DNA from: Mesostigma viride
Taxonomy: Eukaryota > Streptophyta > Mesostigmatophyceae > Mesostigmatales > Mesostigmataceae
NCBI GenBank assembly: GCA_009746045.1
Contig: RPFO01000156.1
Span: 6,616,125-6,680,124 of the forward strand
Length of the DNA: 64,000 bases
Reading direction: 5' to 3'
Below, piece by piece: positions 21,601 through 31,330 of this stretch; the first letter of the stretch is position 1; every line of letters starts with the position of its first letter. The translations under genes and the position numbers were made by a program. Below the pieces are notes generated by a model. It was given only the letters and a program-made list of their open reading frames with translations, was not told where the DNA came from and made no database searches.

Positions 21601-24600
21601 TCTGGCCATGCATGTAGCAGGTAAGTCTCGGCCTACAGCACCAGGCTTTGAGGGAATGTGTTCGTGGGCGTAACTTGTCGGGGGAGTGGGGGCGCAGGTT
21701 GATGGGAATGAGGTGTTGGGTTTGAGGACTTACCAAAAAAAGATAATAGCTTGAAGGGGAAGGACTTGAGCGCAAGGTTCGACAAACATGGTTTAGCATT
21801 CAGGAATTGGAGGCTGGCGTCGACGACTAGCATAAGAGCCTCACAGGGTCAGGGTTCGGTTTTGATCACTTTTAGCAACAGACCTGGCCATATGGGGCTA
21901 AACGCAGCCTAACCCATGTCCGTTTGCCAGACAAAATGCAGAATTTTCCTGTTTTACACCCCTCGACGGGCGCGGTGCAGACTCAACGAGCACACACGTG
22001 GTGAGAGTGGTATTTATTCCCATGTATATCCAATTACTACCTTGGCTAAAAACATTACGGACCTCCTCGCGTCATCTAACACTTCCTGCCTGCCATTCCC
22101 GCCCCTTCTCTCTCCCCCCCCCCCCCCCCCCTCCGCCCCCTCCGTTCCTCACTTTCCATCCTCACCTTAACAGCTGCGCCACCCCAAACTCCTCGTCCTG
22201 CCACTCCGCCACCACCATTCGGCCCAGCTTGTCCTCCCACTGATGCAGCCACACGAGCAGCGGCAGTGGCGACTCGTCTGCGCAGGGACAGGAAGACACA
22301 CACGTCCGGAGAGTAGACATGCACCGGGGTGGGGGAAGACAAGCAAGACCGTCATACAACAAAGTGGCAGACAGGCACCAAGACAAGAGCCGATAGGAAA
22401 GAGGAGCAAACAGCCACGCCGGAGCACACAGGCGCAAAATTTCATAATGCATGCAACCAAAGAGCAGCCAGCCAACCAGGCATGCGAAAAGCCAAGCTGA
22501 AACAGGCCCACACATGCACAAGCCCAACCAGGCAGCCAGGCAGGAAACATGCCAGCCCTCCTCCCCATTTCCTCTCACTTTCCAATCGCAATGACACCCA
22601 GTCCCAGTTTACCGTAACTGGAAGGAAGCACTTCCGTACCATGAAAGTACCAGCCGGCGAGTGTCGCAGGCTCCCACATGCAACTGGGATGGAAGTGGGT
22701 AAGTCCTCAAGGCTGGTGAAAGGGTGCTTCCAGACGCAATAACGACGGGATGTGGTGTAAGCCCTCAAGGCTGGTCAAAGGGTGCTTCAGGGCGCGACAA
22801 CAACGTGATGTGGTGTAAGCCCTCAAGGCTGGAAAAAGGTTGCTTCAAGGTGGGACAACAACGTGATGTGGTGTACGTCCTCAAGGTGTAACCACGAATG
22901 TGGTATTGCGCACAGGGCGTGCAATGAGCCGATAATTCTTTCCCACGGTTGCCATCATGTGAACACACTGAATGCGGGCACAGGTCTAACCAAACGCGTA
23001 AATGAGCATAACCAAAAGTGTAACTTAGCATGTCACGTGATAGTGATGCTCTTGCAAGCAAATGCTCATAATAATTATTCCCAACGCACCCTGCAGCCAC
23101 GTCTCCAGCTCCTCCACCAGTGTACGGTTGCGCATGCAGACCTTGCCGCAACGCTTGACACCACCGATCCGTGCCCGGCCCCCTTTCTTCTTCACGCCAT
23201 CAACGGCCCCGCCCTCGCCCTCGTCGTCGTCCGCCAGCAGTAGCTTGGCGATGGTGAGGTCTTTCTCCTGGAGGCGTGCCTCGTATGACTCCACCTGCAG
23301 GTGCAGAGGGCGCACGGTCGTGTGACAAAGGACCTAGTGTGACCATGCGACTAAGAACATGCAGTGTGACCAAGAAGCCCATGTGGGGCCAAGCATGGGA
23401 GCGTGACAAGACCCAGCTGGGTGTTCCATTCGGCATGTCTAACTGTTTTACGGTTCAGTTGTTACATGGTCCGTGTTTGGCATGACGAACCACAAACAGC
23501 CTGGGGGAGAAGGCAAGTGTGGGCATATCCCTCGAGCACTCACCCCGCCACGCCCTCAAGCCTTCACGCCTCCACCCTCACAAACTACTGCCCTTGCCCC
23601 GACCAGCAATCGCCGACCCCGCCCACCTCGAGCAGAATCGGCTTCTCCTACCCTACAAAAAACTATTGAACGCTACGCAAAAGCCGGTTTACTCACCTCC
23701 TCCTTCCAGTCCTTGAGCAGCGTCTTCTTCTCCTCGTCCTGCATCACCTTGGTCGCCGCCATCACCTTCTCATGCGAGTTGTGCATCAGGGAGATGCGGG
23801 CCCTGGCAGGGGGGAAGATGGGGAGAAAAGGCAGGAGGAAGGGGTGGGAGGGGAGAACATAGAGAGATGAAGGGGAAGAGGGTAGGGGGAGGAGGGGAAC
23901 AGGGGCAGGGGGGGGGGGGGGGGGGGGGGGAGAGGGGTGAAACGGGGTCGAGGGGAAGGGATAGGGACGGCAGGGGGGAGGCACAAAGGCATCCATTTAT
24001 GACAGGTAAGTTAGCACAGCTTGCGGCCTCCCCCAAACGGCTCTATGGGTGGATAAAACGAGGTGCACACGCAGCATGGCCAGGACAGCCCAGTCGCTCA
24101 GTTGCTCAGCGCCTTCCTGACCCAGATGGGGGTGTTACCCACTACTGTTAATTAATTAATTATTAGTACCCACTACTATACTTCGGTAACATGTTGTATG
24201 GGGCATGTTCCCAAGCGCTTGCTGGCCGGCAGCTCCTCCGGACATGCAGGGGGGAAGAAGCTAGCCACGGGTTACCAGGGAGCGAGGTCTGATCACAGGC
24301 AGGCGCTCAAGGGTAGCCAATATGCAACCAGAGGGTGTGCAACCAAACACGTTGTTGTTGGGGAATCCAGGTGGGGGAGATATGCTGTGTTGTGGGATAG
24401 GTCAACCGGTGGAGCGATTTAGTAAGGAGCAGTTTAGAGATGGTGTACAGGATATACTCTGCGTGGAAGTGTTTATGGAAAAGATCTAATGGTAGGCGAT
24501 GGTCAATTACTTAGCAGCCATTATAGTACTTAAATAACAACCATCCGTAATCAATAGACATCCATGGTGGTGCTTGAATAACACACTATCACTGAACGAT

Positions 24601-27600
24601 TGACATCCATGGTGGTACTTGAATAACAACTATCTGTAATCAATTGACATCCATGGTAGTGTTTGAAATGACAACTATCGGTAAGGGACTGACATCCATG
24701 GTAATTGATGCATTACAGTCTGTAATGCATTGACTGGTATCCTCAGCCGGGCTTGAGCAGGTACTGGGCATCCCTATTGGTTGGCCGTACATCCACGAGC
24801 CAGACACACAAGCGCCTCATTCTTGTTTATTTGATAGGTAGCACTAGTCTGCCTATCGACCAATCAATGGCATGAGCGCTGTGTTCTTGTTCTCGGGTAC
24901 ACATGAGTGCTGTACCACAACCCATGGTGTAGAGGAAGCAATATGGTGCCCACATAAGCATCACATTCTTGTTCTTAAATAGGCACTAAGAATAACCTCG
25001 TGAATATAACCTTAAATGGTAGGTGGCCACCCACATTAGCGCCTCATTCTTGTTCTTCAGCTCCTCCATGTACGCCAGCTGCTTCTGTGCAGACTCCAGC
25101 TGAGAGCGGAGCTGTGGAGGGCCCATGGGAAAAGGTCCAGGGGGAGGGGGAGGGGGGAGGGGAGGGGGAGGGGGGAGGGGAGGGGGAGGGGGGAGGGGGA
25201 GGGGGAGGGGGAGGGGGGAGGGGGGAGGGGGGAGGGGGGAGGGGGGGAGGGGGAGGGGGAGGGGAGGGGGAGGGGGAGGGGGGAGGGGAGGGGGGGAGGG
25301 GAGGGGGAGGGGGAGGGGGAGGGGGAGGGGGAGGGGGAGGGGGGAGGGGGGAGGGGGGGGAGGGGGAGGGGGGAGGGGGAGGGGGAGGGGGGGAGGGAGG
25401 GGGAGGGGGAGGGGGGAGGGGGGAGGGGGAGGGGGAGAGTTGAAGGGTGCGTGTGGAGGGCGGAGCAAGGGTTCACGTTGGGCCGCCTCGTTCTGATGCC
25501 GAACACCACCATGCCATGCCCCAAATGAAAACATCAGGGAAACCCTACAGGAAAGGTATAAGGTAAGTCAGTAGGTTGATAAATCCAGCACGCCATGGAC
25601 ACCTAAAGACTTTCGAAAGAATTGTCATTTCTCGTCGAGTACCGCCCAATTACTTGCCCCAGGACAGCTGGCATGTCCGCTTGGTTGCTTGCTCATGGCA
25701 GGCATGACAACTCAGGAGCGAAACCATCGCCCACACAGTGCAGAACACCCCAAGGCAATGCCTGGGGTTCGAAAATCAGATAACTTCACCCATTAAGTAC
25801 ATGATCTGAGTGCGCGGCCCATCAGAGTGTGCGTTCTCTTGGCAGAGCCCTCCATTCACAGGTAGGCCATCCTCCATGTGATTGCGCTACGATAGTGAAG
25901 ACTCAAGGCAAATGCCTAGCCAATGGCTACTGCTTCACTGGCCCCCTTCCAATCTTCACCTACGAGAACAAGGCGCTAGTGTAGAGCACGGCTTGGGTAC
26001 TCACGTGCCATACTGAATACTACTAGCAGTATACACTCACTACGGTAGTTGTAATAATAGAACTACCACATTACTATGGTATAGTACTACTGTACTACTA
26101 GATGATTGCAGTACTACTGTAATATTATAATGCTACTACTAGGTTACAACATCATCTCACTTACCCCCCCCCCATCCATTCCCACCCCCGCGGCCCTGCC
26201 ACGCCCCACCCCCACCCCCACCCCTGCCGCCACCCCCAACCCCCATCCTACCCCACCCCCACCCCCACCCCGGCCGCCACCCCCAACCCCCATCCTACCC
26301 CACTCCCACCCCCACCCCTGCCGCCACCCCCAACCCCCATCCTACCCCACCCCCACCGCCACCTCCACATCCCCCCCGCCCCACACACTGCCACCCCAAA
26401 CCGGGCCCCACCCCCACCCACCCCCCACCTTGATCTCGTCGTGCTTCCACATGGTGCGCACGGTGTCCAGCTCCTCCCTGGTCGCGTGCAGGGCCTCCCT
26501 GGCCTTGGCCTCGGCCGCCACCAGGTCGGCCTTGGCCTGCGCGCGAAGGGCGTCGGTGGATGCACTGCGCTCGCCGGCCTCCATGCTCAGACGCAGCTCC
26601 GCATCCGACGCCTGCAGGCATCAACACGGCATTGATGCGAGTAGCACTGTTTAGTTGATTGATTCATGCAGTTGATAGGATCAGACATAGCTCCTCGCCC
26701 ACTGCCTCGGGAGGGCGGCATTATTATGGATGGTAGCATGTAGGGTCGGCAAATTTCCCAGATAAGGATCGGCGCGGCGCCGCAACAGTAGACCGTACCA
26801 TATCGCTAGTATCCAACAAATTCACTGTTCAGGCCGTACTAGTGTTCAGAAATCGAGAAGGAAATGTACGTTGCGAGATATTTTTCAGGGCCAAATCGGG
26901 GCTTTTGGAGTGGGAGTGGACGGCACTAGCTAATTGTCCGTTCCAGCCACTCCCACCGTAATTCAGGGGAATCTGCAAAATCGCCACACATTAGGTCGGG
27001 AGTGAGGTCACATGGGGTCACTATACAAGATTGGCCGGATTTGCTGTTCAGGTGGGGGTACTCCCGCTGTGAATGCAATTCGGGGGGGTTAGAAACCAGT
27101 CTGGATCCTGAATCTAAGGACTTAGTGGCGAGTGTGAACATGCTGCCAGAGCACAGAGAACCTCCCTTCTATTCACCGAGTTGTGTCAACTTATCAGGGG
27201 GTGGCATCAAGTCTGGGCAAGCAGTGTTCAAGAAATGAGTTATACGGGGGTGGAGCATACAGCATGGGGGGGGCATACGCACAAAGATGTCGGCTGCCTG
27301 GGATCACACGGTCACAGACAGGGAGGCTGCATGGGTTGAGGCCGTGAGGATTCAAAGACTACCATATTTATGACTACCATATTAGATTGCCCTGCTATAC
27401 TACCATTTTAGACAACCATATTATACTACCACATAAATACAGTAGTATAAGTATTATATAGATATTACTATCATCTGGCGTCTGGGCGGGCCCTGGGGGG
27501 GGGGATGGGTTGGGGGAACAACACGGGGAAGAAGGGGCGGGGGTGACGGCCAATGTGATGCATGGGCAGACCTGAAGAGGGCGGGCAGGGGGCAACGAAG

Positions 27601-30600
27601 CAGGACCAGGGACGGAAGGGTACCATAAGGAGGCCGCTGCCTCCCTAACAAGCCGCCGACAGGGCAGCGAACAAGGGGCAAACAGTAAATAGGGGGCGGG
27701 CATACTGGCTATAAAGAGGAGCCGTCTGATAGTCAAAAAAGACCTTGGGACGTGAGCTGTCAACTATTCCATCAACCACAAACGAGGACGCACCTGTTTC
27801 ACCATACCCCCAAGCCGCGAGCACATCGCCACGGCCCCCTGGCCGTACTTGGTTCACCACTTTGTACAGGCAGCCACAATTTTGCTACAAATCCCGCAAA
27901 CATCAGGGCCGTGTCTTACTCATCATGCCGCACAGGCCTCACCCTCTTCTCCTACTCTCTGCAGTGGCATGGCTACCCAGGCAGCACGCTACTCTCTAGA
28001 CGCCTCACCCTCTTCTCGTACTCGGACAGCGTGGTGAAGACGGTGAACATCTCATCGCTGATGGCGTCAACGCAGGCATCAAATGGCTTGCTCAGCTTGG
28101 TCAGCTGGTTACAAGGGGCATGGTACACTCACACACACAAGTTTCTTGGTCAGCTGGTTACAAGGGGCATGGTACACTCACACACACAAGTTTCTTGGTC
28201 AGCTGGTTACAAGGGGCATGGTACACAGACACACGCACAAGTTTCTTGGTCAGCTGGTTACAAGGGGCACGGTACACACGGACAATGCCTGGTCAGCCGC
28301 GGTCAATGGCGAGACGAAAGGGTGCACGAAGGCATTCCTTGGTCAGCTGCGGTCAGGGGGGCAGGCGCACACGCAGACATGGCCTGGCACGCAGATCAGA
28401 TGGGCGTTGACACACAGACATTACTGGATCCGTACAGTCAGTGGGACCAGACACGTGGAGACGCCGCACACGACGCATGCGCTATACGCAAATACCATGC
28501 GATTGCGACATGTGGCACAGTCGATACCGCCTTCTAGCCATGGTGGCCTCTTTAGAATCCATCTCATTTTAATGACAGTCACTAATATAGAATTATTTTT
28601 ATTCAAGCAAATATCCCCTCTATGGAATTGAGTTCATCCTAGCGACCGTCACCTCCTTCTGCATGCTGGCGTGCGCGCTGGCTGACTGCGGCCCATGCTC
28701 CTTGTCCGCGAAGAAAGCCCCGTGCGCCTTAAAGGAGGCCACCAGCAGCATGCCCTGCCGCTCGACCGCGGACGCGAACGCGTCGCTCACTGCCGCCTGC
28801 AGGTGCCGCAGCTTCTCACGCACGGTTGCCAGGTGGCGCGTGCCCTTGGCGGGAGGCACCGGCATCTCACCAACAGGGTAGTGGGGGGACTGAAGAGGGA
28901 GGGGGGGGGGGGGAGGATGGGCGACCATGCCCAAGATGGGATTGCAAACAAAGGGGAAGGGGTGGGCAAAGGGAGCATGGGAAGCGTGGTCCCTGAGACG
29001 TGGACAAGTCTCAGAGGTGAATGTGGGGTTGGGCCGGTGGGGAGGATGTGCCCCAGATGCCAGCAGTGGCCATGAAGCTAGCCAACGTGACCATGCCCAC
29101 GCCGAATATGCATTATGCAAGCCGCAAGGGCACATGGCCATCCCCAAACGTCTGTCATGCCGGTTCACAAAAACTTGGGTAGAGCCACAATGCATGGCAG
29201 CACTTTGTCAGATGGGCTGGCTTGCATGTGGACATAGCCTACATGGCTCGGGTTGCCCGGAGGCCAGGGGTTATTGGCTGGTTTGGGGAAGGCGTTGGGG
29301 GGAGGGGGAGGGGAGGGGGACGGGGGGGGGAGGGGGAGAGGGGGGGCGGTGTCATTAAGACCCGCGCACCCAGGGGGCATGAGGGCCGCGTCTGAGGGCA
29401 GTGAAGGTTCCGCTGTGCAAAGGACAGGACTACCAATGGCTTCCTTCTTGAATAGCTACCAGAGCTTGGGAATGGGGAGCGCTGGTAGTTGCGTTGCCAG
29501 CTCCTGCGGGACGCCACCCCATGACTTAACACAAAATGTGCAAGATCACAGAAAGAAAATGTGCAATGCAAGAACATACATGAGCTGGCATACATAAGCC
29601 GGGGGGGGGATGTACTGAAAGAGAAAAACTCGTTAAGTACCTTAGTTCCCCCAGGCACAAAAGCATACATGCATGCATGGCATGCACACAATGGACAAGC
29701 AAGCAAGGCCACTCAAGGAAGCAACACCTACATCATCATCGTCCTCCCTGGCCTTGACTGCCCATGTCCACCCCTGGTGTGCCAACAGCCCGTCCCTCTG
29801 TGTCGGCGTTGCCGGCCGAGGCGCCTGCACGCTGCTGGCACCTGCGACCCCCGCAATCGCCTTCCTAGATGAGGTAGCGGCGCTGCCCGGCGGCTCGGTT
29901 TTAATGGTGACTGACACGCCAGCTCCGGTGCCTGGCAGTGCCTGCCCATGCCTTGAGCTGGGGTCGCTGCCAGGGTCATTTGGTGATGGCGGTGTTCCTG
30001 GTTGCTGTTGTTGTTGCTGCTGCTGCTGCTGCTGTTGCTGCTGCTGTTGCTGCTGTTGCTGCTGTTTTCTTGCAGCACGCTCCGCTCGCAGTTGCTCGAA
30101 GTCATCAACGATCGCTGGCCGTTGTCCCCGCAGGAGCGCCTGCGAGTGGCAGCAGCAGAGTCATGGCCGAGGAATGAATGTCCACTCGAACATCCGGTAA
30201 GAAAAGGCATGGCCGGGATACGATTCGCGGAAAGGCTATTATGGGATAAATATAGTAAGAACATGGATCACGAAACCGGAATTGGTGACAAGGCCGTGTG
30301 TGTGTGGGGGGGGGTGGGGTGGGGGGGGGGGGGGCTAAAAATATCGATAGGGCAACACAGCACGACGAATAACGCGGGGAGGAAAAAATTAAAAGGCTTC
30401 GGCCCGTTTCAAAATAATACCTCCGAATGGGGGACCTTGCACGTTTAGGGGCATAGATTCAGCATGACGATTGCAGTTGTGATAGCAAAAAGTTGTCGCA
30501 ATGTATCAAGCTCGGACCAGTTCGATCGGAATTTCGGATGTTCAACACGGTCTCACCTGCTTTCGCATCAACTCCAGGCCCTGCCCGATGTTCCTCCAGA

Positions 30601-30619
30601 CGTCGTCTCCCCCTGACAT
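5190..30619 (-). CDS. Large uncharacterised coiled-coil/EF-hand protein, 24 exons, about 2,370 residues
   Basis: Exons in transcript order: 30619-30557, 30139-29732, 28889-28653, 28104-28009, 26611-26429, 25111-25035, 23802-23697, 23294-23090, 22277-22166, 21283-21034, 20232-20049, 17401-17220, 16704-16489, 15666-15562, 14716-14621, 14532-14284, 13625-12945, 12918-12070, 11584-11525, 10930-10864, 9617-9067, 8288-7806, 7557-7408, 6692-5190. All junctions keep phase; donors are mostly GTGAG/GTGGG. Start ATG 30619 gives MSGGDDVWRNIGQGLELMRK. Features: 21-residue polyQ (47-67); helical Lys/Glu-rich coiled-coil exons 3-8; a folded-looking middle (exons 9-16) with FLFDFYLSKYGFPS and VELFLDFYS; one canonical EF-hand loop DENGDGVLQLTE (about 760-771) in exon 13; a His/Gly cluster near 1012-1026; acidic/Ser-Gly low-complexity exons 17-18; a second coiled coil across exons 18-21; and a Ser/Gly/Pro tail. 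I do not recognise the family; a calcium-responsive cytoskeletal or ciliary scaffold is only a guess. Uncertain points are a 26-nt intron at 12919-12944 and the last two exons. Confidence 0.8.
8515..8570. repeat. Poly-C tract in intron 21
   Basis: C-rich run interrupted by short T stretches, ending in about 20 consecutive C. Non-coding, inside intron 21 of the large gene, where it reads as G on the transcript. Confidence 0.8.
8690..8875 (+). repeat. Retroposon-like repeat with TTAATTAATT tail (copy 1)
   Basis: Aligns with 61985-62165: both contain a C.CCATG....AGAGAG..CTCTG.GGCCTGCCCAC block, then GTTGAAGGTTCCTT, then CACCCACGTGACG-type hairpin sequence, and both end in a TTAATTAATT tail. 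A shared body with an A/T tail in one orientation suggests a SINE or LINE 3' end. It lies in intron 21 of the large gene. Confidence 0.6.
8879..9006. repeat. Long poly-C/CT tract just downstream of exon 21 donor
   Basis: About 128 bases of C with a few T, 60 bases inside intron 21. On the transcript it is an almost pure G tract directly after the 5' splice site at 9067. The very long Gly/Pro reading frames across it are artefacts. Confidence 0.9.
10135..10484. repeat. (CCCA)n/(CCCG)n tetranucleotide array in intron 20
   Basis: About 350 bases of CCCA units, then mixed CCG, then CCCG units, then CCCA again. On the transcript this is GGGT/GGGC, capable of G-quadruplexes. The 130-175-residue frames across it on both strands are repeat artefacts. 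Confidence 0.95.
17407..17465. repeat. Short GGGGTGCA tandem repeat abutting exon 12 acceptor
   Basis: Six to seven 9-base units. On the minus strand they read CCCTGCACC and run into the acceptor CCCTGGCAG at 17402, so the repeat multiplies pyrimidine-AG-like sequence next to a 3' splice site. Confidence 0.8.
17889..19723. repeat. 48/49-bp minisatellite, about 38 units, in intron 11
   Basis: Near-identical 48-bp units beginning TTGGGCACTTGGCTCC and containing CATCTCGTGCCATACG. Two binary variants are scattered through the array: CATACG/CATGCG and GGCTCC/GGGCTCC; the latter gives 49-bp units. Because 48 is a multiple of three, frames of up to 799 codons stay open on both strands, but none has a start context or splice link. 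There are no unique spacers, so it is not a CRISPR array. Confidence 0.95.
19770..20048. repeat. Degenerate tandem copies of exon 11 3' end in intron 11
   Basis: The sequence CCTCGCTTGTCCTTG at the true exon 11 end (20049 onward) recurs in altered form at about 19841-19860, 19903-19921, 19947-19962 and 19967-19985, with a possible fifth at 19777. The donor bases are mutated in the copies (GGGGAG in place of GTGAG on the transcript). Confidence 0.65.
22699..22890. repeat. 58-bp tandem repeat in intron 8
   Basis: Three full units and a partial fourth, each starting GTAAGYCCTCAAGGCTGG and ending GATGTGGT. Confidence 0.85.
24520..24706. repeat. 59-bp tandem repeat in intron 6
   Basis: Three to four divergent units sharing GACATCCATGGTGGT and AATAACAACTATC. 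Non-coding. Confidence 0.75.
24801..24982. repeat. Degenerate tandem copies of exon 6 3' end in intron 6
   Basis: The exon 6 end and donor (25035-25060, plus strand CACATTAGCGCCTCATTCTTG) recur at 24806-24826, 24871-24892 and 24950-24974 with a period of roughly 75 bases. The copy at 24806 keeps GCGCCTCATTCTTG exactly. Confidence 0.7.
25139..25436. repeat. (GGGGGA)n purine tract preceding exon 6 acceptor
   Basis: About 300 bases of G with regularly spaced A. On the transcript it is a 300-nt C-rich pyrimidine tract ending 27 nt before the exon 6 acceptor at 25112. Can form triplex DNA. Long frames through it are artefacts. Confidence 0.95.
26161..26428. repeat. C-rich (CCCCCA) tract directly after exon 5 donor
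   Basis: Tandem CCCCCACCCC segments with repeated GCCGCCACCCCCAACC blocks. On the transcript it is a GGGGTG-type tract beginning at the donor of intron 5. Confidence 0.9.
28098..28350. repeat. Tandem copies of the exon 4 acceptor junction
   Basis: Units of about 49 bases, TTGGTCAGCTGGTTACAAGG and following, begin at 28098, 28147, 28196 and 28246, with a degenerate fifth near 28340. The first overlaps the real acceptor (28105-28106) and exon 4 start; the others repeat both in the intron. Confidence 0.85.
30002..30064 (-). repeat. Coding CAG/CAA repeat (polyQ, 21 residues)
   Basis: In the frame of exon 2 of the large gene the minus strand reads 21 consecutive Gln codons, a mixture of CAG and CAA, preceded by RAERAARK and followed by PGTPPSP. 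Interruption by CAA makes it less prone to slippage than a pure CAG tract. Confidence 0.8.
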
Positions 30620-31330
30620 GGCGTAAAATGTGGAATCGCTTGGCCAACACGGGGAAAGTAATACGACTCCACGTCAATTGACCAAACCCAATCCCGGAGA
30701 GCTCACTGGCCACTTACATTTCTTAGCATATCCCTACCCTAGATTTATCATGCTCGTTTGAAAATGATCCGTTTTCCTTCCGACCCCCTCTAGACATTTT
30801 AATGTTGAGACTACGCAAGATGTTTGTTGACAAAAAGCCATATCCAACCGGTTATCATAAAATCAGAATTTACACCGGGCATAGCCTAGCAATATTAGCA
30901 ATACCATTTTGGCTATTATTTTTGCCGAATAACCAGCGATACATATCGGTTTTCTAAAGGTAGTACAGTAGTTTTCTGATTAGTGATTAGTGACAAGCAC
31001 GTGACGAAATCAGCATAAACGTCCGCGAATGAGGCTTGCTAGGTCAACAGTCAACACACGGGATCTGGCGGGTAACATTGGGTTCCGCTTGTCGCGCGCA
31101 CTCGGGGACACGTGACCGCTGACCACTGGGCATAACGGTTGCCCTTCGCTTCGGTAAACGAAAGGGTACCTAAGAACTCGTGCAATGCAAGTCTGGCCAT
31201 AATAACGAGAACTAGAACTGAATTACTGTAAAACTGAGTGTAACAACAGCAATTGCGTATGGCAATTTGCGCAAGTAGTTACATGGTGGCTAAGCAAGCA
31301 GCTTGAAGGGTTTAGTGGTTTGTAGGAAAC
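30620..31330. promoter_or_regulatory. Divergent intergenic region between the large gene and copper amine oxidase
   Basis: 711 bases separate the two start codons (30619 minus, 31331 plus), so both promoters and 5' UTRs must lie here. An imperfect hairpin, GCCCTTCGCTTCGGTAAACG, sits at 31141-31160. No definite TATA box was identified. Confidence 0.5.

Noticed and set aside
25000-25534. Proline-rich and glycine-rich frames of 120-180 codons
   Set aside because: Artefacts of the GGGGGA tract; only 25035-25111 is supported as an exon.
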